From UBA3263 sp964528425 (lineage in GTDB: Bacteria > Bacteroidota > Bacteroidia > Bacteroidales > Muribaculaceae), in NCBI GenBank assembly GCA_964528425.1, contig CAZGTD010000006.1:1-64000 (forward strand): 64,000 nt of DNA, read 5' to 3'. The notes beneath the pieces are model-generated. The model was not told the DNA's origin and searched no databases. It saw only the letters and a list, made by a program, of their open reading frames with translations. The translations under genes and the position numbers were made by a program. Of this stretch, positions 49,494 to 58,697 are shown piece by piece. Every line of letters starts with the position of its first letter. Position 1 is the stretch's first letter.

Positions 49494-50801
49494 ATGACCA
49501 ATTCACAAGTTAAGCCCGCCGAAGGCAAACTCGGCGTGCTCGTGGTAGGCCTCGGTGCCGTTACCACCACCTTCATGACCGGCGTGCTGATGGCCCGCAA
49601 GGGTCTGGCAAAGCCCGTTGGCTCAATGACTCAGTATGACCGCATTCGCGTTGGAAAAGGCAAAGACAAAAAGTACCTGATGTATAAAGACATCGTTTCG
49701 ATGGCTGAACTCGACGACATCGTATTCGGTGCTTGGGACGTTTATCCCGCAAATGCCTACGAATCGGCTATCAACGCTGAAGTACTCAAGGAAAAAGATA
49801 TCAACCCCGTTAAGGACGAACTCGAAGCTATCAAGCCCATGAAGGCTGCCTTCGACAAAAACTATGCCAAGCGTCTCGACGGCGACAACGTCAAGACCGT
49901 TAAGAACCGCTGGGATATGGTTGAACAGCTCCGCGAAGACATCCGCAACTTCAAGAAAGAAACCGGCGTTGACCGCTGCGTAGTGCTTTGGGCCGCTTCA
50001 ACCGAAGTTTACGTTCCCGTTAACGAAAACGTTCACGACACTCTTGAACACCTCGAAGCTGCAATGAAGGCCGACGATGTTGAAAACATCGCTCCCTCCA
50101 TGTGTTACGCTTATGCCGCTCTGGCCGAAGGTTGCCCCTTCATCATGGGCGCTCCCAACACCACAGTCGACATCCCCGCTATGTGGGAACTCTCCGAAAA
50201 AACCGGCATGCCTATCGCCGGCAAGGACTTCAAGACCGGCCAGACCCTGGTTAAATCTGGCTTTGCTCCTATCATCGGCACCCGCATGCTCGGTCTCAGC
50301 GGCTGGTTCTCGACCAACATTCTCGGCAACCGCGACGGTCTTGTGCTTGACGAACCCGCTAACTTCCGCACCAAAGAAGTTTCCAAACTGTCGACCCTCG
50401 AATCGATCCTCGTTCCCGAAGCTCAGCCCGATCTCTATAGCAACTACTACCACAAAGTGCGCATCAACTACTATCCCCCGCGCAACGACAACAAGGAAGG
50501 CTGGGACAACATCGACATTTTCGGCTGGATGGGCTATCCGATGCAGATCAAAATCAACTTCCTCTGCCGCGACTCAATCCTTGCAGCTCCCTTGTGTCTG
50601 GACCTCGTTCTGCTGAGCGACCTCGCAGCCCGCGCCGGCCGCCACGGCATTCAGCGCTTCCTGAGCTTCTTCCTCAAGAGCCCGATGCACGACTACACCA
50701 AGAACGAAGTGCCCGTTAACCACCTCTTCCAGCAGTACACCATGCTCAAGAACGCCATTCGCGAAATGGGCGGTTACGAAGCTGACGAAGAAATCGACTA
50801 A
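49494..50801 (+). CDS. Myo-inositol-1-phosphate synthase
   Basis: The enzyme makes inositol-1-phosphate from glucose-6-phosphate with NAD. The 435-residue protein has a Rossmann start VLVVGLGAVTTTFMTGVLMA near residue 15, WAASTEVYVP near residue 165, the catalytic GKDFKTGQTLVKSGFAP near residue 243, and RINYYPPRNDNKEGWDNIDIFGW near residue 325. These are characteristic of Ino1-type synthases. In Bacteroides the product feeds phosphatidylinositol and inositol sphingolipid synthesis. The partner genes of that pathway are not next to it here. Codon use is strongly biased, suggesting high expression. A terminator follows. Confidence 0.93.
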   Translation: MTNSQVKPAEGKLGVLVVGLGAVTTTFMTGVLMARKGLAKPVGSMTQYDRIRVGKGKDKKYLMYKDIVSMAELDDIVFGAWDVYPANAYESAINAEVLKEKDINPVKDELEAIKPMKAAFDKNYAKRLDGDNVKTVKNRWDMVEQLREDIRNFKKETGVDRCVVLWAASTEVYVPVNENVHDTLEHLEAAMKADDVENIAPSMCYAYAALAEGCPFIMGAPNTTVDIPAMWELSEKTGMPIAGKDFKTGQTLVKSGFAPIIGTRMLGLSGWFSTNILGNRDGLVLDEPANFRTKEVSKLSTLESILVPEAQPDLYSNYYHKVRINYYPPRNDNKEGWDNIDIFGWMGYPMQIKINFLCRDSILAAPLCLDLVLLSDLAARAGRHGIQRFLSFFLKSPMHDYTKNEVPVNHLFQQYTMLKNAIREMGGYEADEEID

Positions 50802-50842
50802 GAATTTCAAACGGTTCGTCCGCGAACCTGAATAACCAAAAG

Positions 50843-50884
50843 GAGAGTGTATCAACTGCAAAGGGTTTGATACACTCTCTTTCG
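50843..50884 (+). terminator. Intrinsic terminator after the inositol-phosphate synthase gene
   Basis: GAGAGTGTATCAA (50843-50855) pairs perfectly with TTGATACACTCTC (50867-50879), with a TCTTTC tail. Confidence 0.88.
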
Positions 50885-50934
50885 CAAATTTCAATAGCAC
50901 CATCAACCGGATTCTGCAAAATAGAGGCCAGGGA

Positions 50935-51789
50935 TTGCTGGCGGTTCTGCGCGTGGCAATCGAGGCTTTCGCGGCTTTTTTCATAACTGCCGCGCTGCTT
51001 AATTACGGAGTGGCCTCAACTGCCATCGGTCGCTGGTTCGAATCGCTCCAGCTTATCCCTGCAGCCATCGGGCTCTTGTTGCCTACTCTGGCATTCTGGC
51101 TGGCCATCACCCTGGTTTTCGGGCGCCTTTATTGCTCGACCGTATGCCCGCTGGGCGCACTGATGGATCTGGGCTCGCGCCTGCGCCCCGAATCGCGCCC
51201 GTTCCGGTGGTCGCGGCCGCTACGCACGCTCAGAATTGTCTGCTTTGCATTAGCCGCGGTTCTTCTTATGCTCCATATCCCGGGCGTAGAGAACTGGATT
51301 GACCCTTACGGGCTTTATCGTTCAATCGTCGGGCGGCTCACTTCCGGTGCTGTTGGCCTGTCGGCAATTTCAGGCGGCGTTATGCTCTGCGCTATAGGTT
51401 TTGTTGCCTACCGGCGCGGCCGGCTTTTTTGCAACTCCGTATGTCCGCTGTCGGCACCGCTTGGGCTGGTTGCGCGGAACGCGGCGTTTCATATCGACAT
51501 CAACACCGACCGTTGCACCCAATGCCGCCGTTGCGTCGACGTTTGCAAGGCCTCGTGTATAAATCTCAACGACCACGTTGCGGATATGAGCCGCTGCGTG
51601 GTTTGCTTTAACTGCCTTGCAGTGTGTGCCGACGATGCCATAGCCTACACGCTTTCGCGCCACACGCTCTCCCATCCGTTACTTCAAAAAATTTCATTGT
51701 CATCAACATGCAACAATATCTCGACCTGCTCCGCGACATCCTCGATAACGGAGACCGCAAAACCGACCGGACCGGCACCGGAACATTGA
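50935..51789 (+). CDS. 4Fe-4S polyferredoxin-type membrane protein
   Basis: The 284-residue protein has about four or five N-terminal helices with two CxxxCP cluster motifs of the NapH/RdxA type (YCSTVCPLGALMD near residue 65 and FCNSVCPLSAPLG near residue 165). Two [4Fe-4S] ferredoxin motifs follow: CTQCRRCVDVC near residue 197 and CVVCFNCLAVC near residue 223. It would carry electrons at the inner membrane; the partner is unknown. The start is a TTG at 50935 with no ATG in range. The last 27 residues run across the start of thyA (82-bp overlap) and look unlike family ends, so the true stop position deserves checking. No promoter element is visible; read-through past the terminator is possible. 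Confidence 0.8.
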   Translation: MLAVLRVAIEAFAAFFITAALLNYGVASTAIGRWFESLQLIPAAIGLLLPTLAFWLAITLVFGRLYCSTVCPLGALMDLGSRLRPESRPFRWSRPLRTLRIVCFALAAVLLMLHIPGVENWIDPYGLYRSIVGRLTSGAVGLSAISGGVMLCAIGFVAYRRGRLFCNSVCPLSAPLGLVARNAAFHIDINTDRCTQCRRCVDVCKASCINLNDHVADMSRCVVCFNCLAVCADDAIAYTLSRHTLSHPLLQKISLSSTCNNISTCSATSSITETAKPTGPAPEH

Positions 51790-52502
51790 GCGTTTTCGGA
51801 CGCCAGATGCGCTATGACCTTTCAAAAGGTTTTCCGCTGCTGACTACCAAGAAGCTCCACCTGAAATCGATTATTCACGAGCTGCTCTGGTTCATCAGCG
51901 GCGATACGAACGTTAAGTATCTTCAGGATAATGGCGTTAGAATCTGGAATGAGTGGGCCGACGAGAATGGCGAACTCGGACCGGTTTATGGCCGCCAGTG
52001 GCGAGCGTGGCCCGACGGGCGCGGCGGGTTTATTGACCAGCTGGCCGAGGTTGAGCGTCAGATCAAGGAAAATCCCGATTCAAGGCGGCTTATAGTTTCG
52101 GCCTGGAATGTTGCCGACGTGCCCAATATGGCGCTGCCGCCGTGTCATGCGTTCTTTCAGTTCTATGTTGCCAACGGCCGGTTGTCGCTGCAGCTTTATC
52201 AGCGTTCGGCCGACTGCTTTCTGGGTGTGCCGTTCAATATTGCCAGCTATGCGCTTCTATTGCTGATGATGGCGCAGGTTACCGGACTTGAACCCGGAGA
52301 GTTTATTCACACAACCGGCGATACTCACCTGTATTTGAACCATCTGGAGCAGGCCCGCCTTCAGCTTCAGCGGGAGCCCCGGCCGCTGCCGCGCATGCGC
52401 CTCAACCCCGAGCGCAAATCAATTTTTGACTTCCGCTTCGAAGATTTCACTCTCGAAGACTATAATCCTCATCCACATATTCCGGCCACGGTGGCCGTTT
52501 AA
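51708..52502 (+). CDS. thyA: Thymidylate synthase
   Basis: ThyA methylates dUMP to dTMP with methylene-tetrahydrofolate. The 264-residue product equals the E. coli length. The start is MQQYLDLLRDILDNGDRKTD. R21 region RTGTGTLSVFG, the catalytic cysteine C146 in LPPCHAFFQFYV, and the dUMP-binding QRSADCFLGVPFNIASYA and TGDTHLYLNH are all present. The ATG at 51708 is chosen; a frame opening at 51624 would add residues that no homologue has. It overlaps the 4Fe-4S gene by 82 bp. Confidence 0.97.
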   Translation: MQQYLDLLRDILDNGDRKTDRTGTGTLSVFGRQMRYDLSKGFPLLTTKKLHLKSIIHELLWFISGDTNVKYLQDNGVRIWNEWADENGELGPVYGRQWRAWPDGRGGFIDQLAEVERQIKENPDSRRLIVSAWNVADVPNMALPPCHAFFQFYVANGRLSLQLYQRSADCFLGVPFNIASYALLLLMMAQVTGLEPGEFIHTTGDTHLYLNHLEQARLQLQREPRPLPRMRLNPERKSIFDFRFEDFTLEDYNPHPHIPATVAV

Positions 52503-52533
52503 ACCATTATTCACTTTTTAATTTCTTTATTTT

Positions 52534-52962
52534 ATGTCAACAAAAAATCTAAACATCCTTCTTGGTGTTATCGGCGTTATTTTAGCGTTCGGTATTTTTC
52601 TTGTCGTTGCGGGCTTCCCGATCAAGGAGTATAGTGCCTTCGGGCAGACCGGTTACATTGTTATGGCCGGACTGTATAGTGAAGGTGATATGAACTTCGG
52701 GCTTCACTTGGGAGCCATTGTAATATTGCTGGGCTACATTGCCACATTCGTGATGCTATTCATGCAAAAACGCACTGCTTATATCGGTCAGTGCGTGGCA
52801 TTGCTCGGCGCGTTAATATTGATACTGTCTGTACCCTCAATCGGTAATGGTGTACCTTTTGTAGAGACTTCAATCAGTTTCGGATACTGGATCATTATTG
52901 CCGTTACTTTGATTTGGGGCGCTTGCTTATATCTGGTAGATCGCAAGGCTGACAACAAATAA
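52534..52962 (+). CDS. Small four-helix membrane protein, unknown
   Basis: I do not recognise this 142-residue protein. It has four hydrophobic segments: ILLGVIGVILAFGIFLVVAG, FGLHLGAIVILLGYIATFVMLFM, CVALLGALILILSVPSI and YWIIIAVTLIWGACLYLV. The C-terminus is polar and basic (DRKADNK). The gene is AT-richer than thyA, from which it is separated by 31 bp with a T-rich stretch. A terminator follows. Confidence 0.7.
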   Translation: MSTKNLNILLGVIGVILAFGIFLVVAGFPIKEYSAFGQTGYIVMAGLYSEGDMNFGLHLGAIVILLGYIATFVMLFMQKRTAYIGQCVALLGALILILSVPSIGNGVPFVETSISFGYWIIIAVTLIWGACLYLVDRKADNK

Positions 52963-52987
52963 GCGATTTTTAAGCTAAGTAAAATTA

Positions 52988-53026
52988 ACGGGCTGCGTTG
53001 CAATCAGCGACGCAGCCCGTCTTTTA
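52988..53026. terminator. Bidirectional terminator
   Basis: ACGGGCTGCGT (52988-52998) pairs perfectly with ACGCAGCCCGT (53010-53020). T runs on the right (TCTTTTAA) serve the plus-strand gene; the left side (TTAATTTT on the minus strand) serves the operon ending at 53040. Confidence 0.88.
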
Positions 53027-53039
53027 AGGAATCGGCAGG

Positions 53040-55361
53040 TTATTTGACGATTGATTTGGTTACCGAGCCATCGGAGTTCTTAATAACGTAAACACCGTTG
53101 GCGGGATTGATTGAGCGGCGGCCAAACAGATCGTAGGCCTCGGTGGTTGCAGTTTGAGTCGCGCGGCGGTCGGCTATTGAGGATATGGCATCGGCCTTAA
53201 CGTTTACGCTGATTTCAACGCCCGGGCCTTTAACGGTTACCGTGCCTTCAACGTTGCCGGTGACTGAGCTTGCGCGTTCGATTGTCAGTTCGCAACGGTC
53301 ATAGCGCCCTGCAACCGAAGCGTTGAAGCCTTCCGGGGCTTCAACGGTCAGCTGCGAGCCGTCGTAGTATGAGCCGAGCATCACTTTAGCTTCATTCTGG
53401 TCGGCGCCGATGGTAACTTCCTTGGTTTCGCACGTCAGCCATGGGAAATCGGCTATCACTCCGAAGGCAAAGGCCGACATGAGCGAGTAAACGTCGTCAT
53501 CTTCCGTATAGAGCAAGGGCTTGACCGAATAGTAGGCCGGACGTCCCGAAGCTACCTGGAAGTCGATGTGTGACATCATATACGACAGGTTCATCACTCC
53601 AGGTTTTTCATTGCGGGTCTGCAGGGGCATGAAGTATTCTACCTTGTCGGAATTAAAGCCTTCGAGCATAAAGAAGAATGCCGGCTGCTTCTCGGTTGCG
53701 GTAATAACCACCGGAGCGTCAAAGGCAAAGGGCAGGCAAATGTAATCTTTCTGGCTTGCGTCGCCTTCGGAGTAAATAATCTCCGAGCCTTTGATGGTTT
53801 GGGTCGCAACGGTTACGAAATCGGAGGGGTCGGCGGAAATTCCTATAGGGGTGTTATCTTCATCATAGAGCTGCTTGAGAGCGTAGATTGAGAATTTCAG
53901 CTCGGCTTCGGGTTGAATCAGGCCGAATCCAAACACGTTGATGCCGTTAACAACGAGTTTCGACCCCTGTTCAGGCATATAGAGGTTTGCAATGCCTTCG
54001 AGGTGGTTATAGCATGTTTCGGGGCTGGCGTCTTCGTCATTGCCGGCGGTGTAGTTATACCAATATTCGTTTGTGAACTGATTATGGCCGAACACGGGAA
54101 TCGAAAGGGCTCCGATTTTGTCGTCGCTGACGGTTATGCCGCCGAGGTCGGCATCGCCGGAAGTGAACGGGAAGAGACTGAACCGGTAGTGCACGCCTTT
54201 TTCGGTAAACTCAGCGGTTCCGCCGGCCTGCATTGAAATCGACGGCGTATATTCAGTCGTTGCCTTTCCGGGAGCGGAGGCAATCAGCGTCGGAGGCGTC
54301 TGAATGTTGTTGGTCAGCGTCGTTTCATCGGTGTAGTCGGGATAGTAAGTCAGCTGCAGGTCAATCTGGTCATTGTCGGTTGCTTCTTCGCCGGTTACGG
54401 GGTCGATATATTTCCATGAATAGGTAGCATCCTCGCCCGAAGTGTTGGTGAACGTAACCGGCTCCATAACGGGCAGCTGCGCAATCTCTTCGGTCATGGA
54501 AATGAAGTCGGGAGTCATGCCCCAGTAAAGAGTGTGGGCCGGCAGAGAGTAGGAAACGTCGTCGAGGCCGGGAATGCCCACGCGCACGGCATCGAACCAC
54601 ATGGAATCGCCATCTTTGCCGACGTAGCGGAATCCGAATTGAACCTTTTTGCCGGCATAGGCGCTGAGGTCAACGTTTTGTTTCTGCATTCCGGTCGGAG
54701 TTGCCATTATAAGCTCCATGGCATCGTCGTAGTCCTTATAGCGGTCGGCAATATCCTGGATTTTGGTCCATTCTTCGTCGCCTTCGGCCTTGACCATCAC
54801 CTGGAAAGTAGCGGCAATGATTTTTTCACCTTCATACTTGTAGGTTTCAGTATTAAGGTTTGCATCCGAAAAAAGCCAGATGGGTTGATAGAACAGATAG
54901 TAGGACAGCTCAACCCCCCGGGCGATTTCAATCTGCGGCGTTATGAGCCACTCGTCCTGTTCCTCGTCTGATGCAAGAATCATGTAGTAATACTGGCCTT
55001 CGGCAGGTGCAGGATAGGAGGAGCTATATTGAAACATCGGGAACCAGCTGTACAGGTCGTCAAGCGGGGCCTGACGCTGCGCTGTCCAGCCGTCGGGGAG
55101 CCACTGTGAGGGCAGATCGTCTGCCGGCCACGCCTCGAAGCTTTCATAAAACGCGGTTTCCGCGCCGGCTTCCTGCTCTGCACGGGGCGAAGCTGCGCGC
55201 ACCGGTTTTACCGGACGCAGAATGTTTTCGGTGGCCATTGCCGGTACTCGCCGCATGGGGCGGTCAGCGAGCTTCTCTGTCGAGAACTTTGCAGGAATTA
55301 TGCCCGCGGAGGCAACTGCGGCGGTAACGGTCAGTATGGTTGAAAGAAGCAAATGTTTCAT
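53040..55361 (-). CDS. Secreted choice-of-anchor J-type protein with sorting tail
   Basis: The 773-residue protein has a signal peptide (MKHLLLSTILTVTAAVASA). A jelly-roll domain of the choice-of-anchor J type follows (about 65-275: FYESFEAWPADDLPSQW ... YYYMILASDEEQDEWLITPQIEI ... YVGKDGDSMWFDAVRVG). Beta-rich domains of unknown function then lead to the tail AYDLFGRRSINPANGVYVI, shared with other proteins of the window. It is likely surface-exposed through type IX secretion and may bind glycan or protein. It lies 23 bp after the GH20 gene and is the last of a four-gene operon. Confidence 0.78.
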   Translation of the reverse strand: MKHLLLSTILTVTAAVASAGIIPAKFSTEKLADRPMRRVPAMATENILRPVKPVRAASPRAEQEAGAETAFYESFEAWPADDLPSQWLPDGWTAQRQAPLDDLYSWFPMFQYSSSYPAPAEGQYYYMILASDEEQDEWLITPQIEIARGVELSYYLFYQPIWLFSDANLNTETYKYEGEKIIAATFQVMVKAEGDEEWTKIQDIADRYKDYDDAMELIMATPTGMQKQNVDLSAYAGKKVQFGFRYVGKDGDSMWFDAVRVGIPGLDDVSYSLPAHTLYWGMTPDFISMTEEIAQLPVMEPVTFTNTSGEDATYSWKYIDPVTGEEATDNDQIDLQLTYYPDYTDETTLTNNIQTPPTLIASAPGKATTEYTPSISMQAGGTAEFTEKGVHYRFSLFPFTSGDADLGGITVSDDKIGALSIPVFGHNQFTNEYWYNYTAGNDEDASPETCYNHLEGIANLYMPEQGSKLVVNGINVFGFGLIQPEAELKFSIYALKQLYDEDNTPIGISADPSDFVTVATQTIKGSEIIYSEGDASQKDYICLPFAFDAPVVITATEKQPAFFFMLEGFNSDKVEYFMPLQTRNEKPGVMNLSYMMSHIDFQVASGRPAYYSVKPLLYTEDDDVYSLMSAFAFGVIADFPWLTCETKEVTIGADQNEAKVMLGSYYDGSQLTVEAPEGFNASVAGRYDRCELTIERASSVTGNVEGTVTVKGPGVEISVNVKADAISSIADRRATQTATTEAYDLFGRRSINPANGVYVIKNSDGSVTKSIVK

Positions 55362-55384
55362 GTGGTGGATTGTCGTGTGATTGT

Positions 55385-58300
55385 TTATTTAAGAATCAGA
55401 CGGTTCGATTGAATATAAATGCCACGGCGGGGAGCAGAGATTACACGGCGACCCTGAAGGTCGTAGAGGGCGGCATCTGTTTGCTCTGGTGCGTGGAGTT
55501 CGCCTATGGCACCAAGTTCAGAGTCGGGAGTGTAGACTATGCGGACGTCGGCATCGGCCATAACGTTTCTCAGCGCATCTTCGCCCTCAACCGCAGTAAT
55601 CTGATAGCCTTTGCGGAAGGGAAGCTCAAGCACGTGGCGTTCGCCGGGAGTTGCATAACGCAGTGCGGTTCCGAGTTGAGTGCCGTGATTGTCGACATAT
55701 GTAACGTTAACGCGATAGAGCGGCTGAGCCAAGAATTCATAAATTTCAATGGGGTGGCCGCTGCCGTTGGGCCAGCCAACAAGGTCGAGGTTATCGAGGC
55801 CGTCCCAATACTGGCCGTTAGAACCGAGAACGGTCCAGTGGTCGTCTGAGTAGGTAAATGTGAAAGAGTCACCGACTTTTCCGACTTTGGCGGTTGTTGA
55901 TTTTTCGAGGGAGCGGACGTATAGGTCGTTGCCCAGGTTGCGCACTTTAAACTTGTTGCCGTTGGCTTCGAGGGTCCAGGTAAATAGCGGCGACACATTC
56001 AGGGCCGACTTCGCACCGCTTACGGTGTTGGCGGCCGTTGCGCAGCGGAATGCGTGGCGGTCGGCATGGGCATCGCGAATGAGATACGCTTTTCCCGCCT
56101 CAATAGCATCGAGCTTGCCGAGGGGCTGTTTCACGCCGAGAGCGGCAGTTGTGGAGTAGACGGTTTTAACAATGTAGGAGCCATCGGGCTGAGCTTCGGC
56201 ATTGCCTATCTGTTCAAGAGTGAAACCGGGGAATTCCTGACCGACAACCTCTATTGGCCCGCTCATGGGGAAGGTAACCGTGTGGATGTCGACGTAGGCT
56301 CCGTTTTCGGTTTGGCCAATGTAGGTTACGGTGCGCGCGGTACGGTTGTAGGTAATGGTCATACCTTCTGCCGATACCGGTTCGAAATTCTCGATTACGG
56401 GCGCTGATGCCATAATGTCGGCATCAGCGGGCAGGCCGCGCGAAGCCTTGAGCAATTCATTGCCTTCGGTGTCGATGCAGGTAACGGTAACGGGGCTGAC
56501 TTCGGAGATTTCGAACCATGCACCCTGCTGGGGCGATACGCCCGAACCTTCATAGCGGTTTTCGCCGGCGCGAATAGTCTGAGCGGCGGTGGAGGCATCA
56601 GCGGGCACCATCCATAGGGGCAGGTCGTTGATAGCGAGCATTATGCCGCTGTTGAGGTCCGGCCGGGGCAACCATGCTTTGATTTCGCATGCGGTATTGC
56701 CGAGTTCGACGCCGCGGTTCATGCCTGAGATGGTGCCGTCCGAGAGGCCGGAAATAGCTTTTTCGGTGAAAGCGTTGCGGAGCTTGATGGTTGCGGTATC
56801 GCCGGCGGTGTTATACGTTGCGGCTTCAACGATCCACACTGTTTTGCCCCACGAGTCAGGAGCGTAGGCGAGCGACGTTGTTCCGTTGTCGGCCATAGTG
56901 GCGCCGGCAAAACCGTCGGCCACGCTCTTGAGCTCGATGGTCATTCCGGCCTTGAGCTGAGGCATGGTGTGGGGTGCGGGCTTGGCCGGTTCCTCGCGTT
57001 CAAGCATCCAGTAGGGAGAATAGAGGTAGCCGTTAAGGTCCAGGAGCTCGCGGTCGGCGCTCATGCGTTTCTGGAACGATTCCCAGTTCTTATTGTTCTG
57101 CTGCGACCAACCAATTTCGGCGATAGCCAGAAGGCGGGGTAGAGCCAGATATTCCAGATATTCACGATAGCCTACACGTTCGGCCCAGAAGGTGCCCTGA
57201 ACGCCGTAGGCGAGGTGTTTGTTTTTAGCCTTTAGGATTTCGGTGGTGAAGGGAATGGTCTGGTAAACGGATTTGACGTCGTCGCACTTATAGCCGTTTG
57301 CCGGCGGGTCGTCGGGATGCTGCGAGCGGTTGATGTAGAACGAGCCTTTGGTGTCGCTGCTCTTAGAAATGGGGGTATAGATTGCGGGGAGTCCGAGCTG
57401 CGAGGCCTTGTTGACGGCACCTTCGGCTCCGGTCCAGCACCACACTGTTGCGCCGGTCTGCTTGATGAGTTCTTCGTTGGTTCCGCCGGCGGTTATCGAC
57501 TCATTCCAAACGCCCAGGCGGCGCCCTTTGGATGCGGCATAATCGGCCAGATGTTTGGTAAAGTAGCTCTGGAGCTGGCGGGGGTGAGTCATATTTTCGC
57601 GCTGGTAGAGGGCTATGCACTCTTCATTTCCGCCGGTAACCTTGCCTTTGGCGTCGATTTTAACCCAGCCGCCCTCGGGGCATTCGTCGCCGCCAATGTG
57701 GATTATTTCGGAGGGGAAAATATCGATGAGCGCGTCAATAACGTCTTCGGCAAATTTCAGTGCGCCGGGGTTGGCCAGGTTGAGCACGTCGCTATAGATG
57801 CCGCCGGTCGAGGCTACGGAGTGGCCTCCGTTGGGGTTCAGCGAAAATTCGGGATAGGCGGTCATCAGGGCGCTGAGGTGGCCGGGCATTTCCACTTCGG
57901 GAATAATGTCGATATGGCGTTCGGCTGCGAATTCAACCAGGTCGCGCATTTCCTGTTGTGTATAATAATAAGGGCCGTAAGGTTTGTTGAGCCAATATTC
58001 GGTTTTGGTCCACATGTCAACAATCTGCACGTTGGGGGCAGTGGCGCCTACGGTTTGCAGGCGCGGGTAGTCGGGCATTTCAAAGCGCCAGCCCTGGTCG
58101 TCGGTCAGATGCCAGTGGAATTTATTCATCTTATAGTAGCTCATCGCCTCAATCATGCGCTTTATGTCGTCGATGGGGAAGAAATGGCGCGAGCAGTCGA
58201 GCATGAAGCCGCGATATTCAAAGCGCGGTTCGTCGGTGATTTCGACTACGGGCAGGGAGTAAACTGCGTCGGGAGCGCCCTTGACTCCGGCCATAACGTT

Positions 58301-58696
58301 GGCCGGGAGCATTTTCTTCAGTGTCTGGAAGGCATAGTAGAGGCCGGCGGGCTCTCCGGCGCCAACGCTGACGCCGTCGGGGGTAACGCTGAGGGTGTAG
58401 CCGCCGACGGGCAGATTATCCGCAACGTCAACCCGGATATTGCCGGTTGCGTCGCTAACGCCTGTGGCTTCGAGGTCGGTTGCGCGGTTAAGGGCGGTTA
58501 TAAACTTTTCAACCTCGTTTTCCAGAGGCATGTTGACCGCCGAGGTGCAGCTTACGGTAACCCCTTTTGGCAAAACGTATTCACCATCTCCTACAACCAT
58601 TTTCTTAGGAGCCGGAGTGAGGTTGACGAAGGTTTCGGCCGAAGCGGTCAGGCCGAGGGCAAGAATGAGCCCTGAAAGAATGCTTTTGGTTTTCAT
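55385..58696 (-). CDS. Secreted beta-N-acetylhexosaminidase (GH20), tailed
   Basis: The enzyme removes terminal N-acetylglucosamine or N-acetylgalactosamine. From the ATG at 58696 the 1103-residue protein has a signal peptide (MKTKSILSGLILALGLTASA) and a GH20b domain (about 25-150). The TIM barrel carries FHWHLTDDQGW near residue 200 and the catalytic Asp-Glu pair D337-E338 in HIGGDECP. Accessory beta modules include WTLEANGNKFKVRN. The sorting tail is LYDLQGRRVISAPRRGIYI. A longer reading from 58747 would precede the signal peptide and overlap the upstream gene. The ATG lies 1 nt after the upstream stop, so translation is coupled. It is closely related to the upstream gene, indicating duplication. 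Confidence 0.95.
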   Translation of the reverse strand: MKTKSILSGLILALGLTASAETFVNLTPAPKKMVVGDGEYVLPKGVTVSCTSAVNMPLENEVEKFITALNRATDLEATGVSDATGNIRVDVADNLPVGGYTLSVTPDGVSVGAGEPAGLYYAFQTLKKMLPANVMAGVKGAPDAVYSLPVVEITDEPRFEYRGFMLDCSRHFFPIDDIKRMIEAMSYYKMNKFHWHLTDDQGWRFEMPDYPRLQTVGATAPNVQIVDMWTKTEYWLNKPYGPYYYTQQEMRDLVEFAAERHIDIIPEVEMPGHLSALMTAYPEFSLNPNGGHSVASTGGIYSDVLNLANPGALKFAEDVIDALIDIFPSEIIHIGGDECPEGGWVKIDAKGKVTGGNEECIALYQRENMTHPRQLQSYFTKHLADYAASKGRRLGVWNESITAGGTNEELIKQTGATVWCWTGAEGAVNKASQLGLPAIYTPISKSSDTKGSFYINRSQHPDDPPANGYKCDDVKSVYQTIPFTTEILKAKNKHLAYGVQGTFWAERVGYREYLEYLALPRLLAIAEIGWSQQNNKNWESFQKRMSADRELLDLNGYLYSPYWMLEREEPAKPAPHTMPQLKAGMTIELKSVADGFAGATMADNGTTSLAYAPDSWGKTVWIVEAATYNTAGDTATIKLRNAFTEKAISGLSDGTISGMNRGVELGNTACEIKAWLPRPDLNSGIMLAINDLPLWMVPADASTAAQTIRAGENRYEGSGVSPQQGAWFEISEVSPVTVTCIDTEGNELLKASRGLPADADIMASAPVIENFEPVSAEGMTITYNRTARTVTYIGQTENGAYVDIHTVTFPMSGPIEVVGQEFPGFTLEQIGNAEAQPDGSYIVKTVYSTTAALGVKQPLGKLDAIEAGKAYLIRDAHADRHAFRCATAANTVSGAKSALNVSPLFTWTLEANGNKFKVRNLGNDLYVRSLEKSTTAKVGKVGDSFTFTYSDDHWTVLGSNGQYWDGLDNLDLVGWPNGSGHPIEIYEFLAQPLYRVNVTYVDNHGTQLGTALRYATPGERHVLELPFRKGYQITAVEGEDALRNVMADADVRIVYTPDSELGAIGELHAPEQTDAALYDLQGRRVISAPRRGIYIQSNRLILK

Positions 58697-58697
58697 G

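Noticed and set aside
51624..51707. N-terminal extension of ThyA
   Set aside because: The length from 51708 equals the standard 264 residues and places the catalytic Cys at 146.
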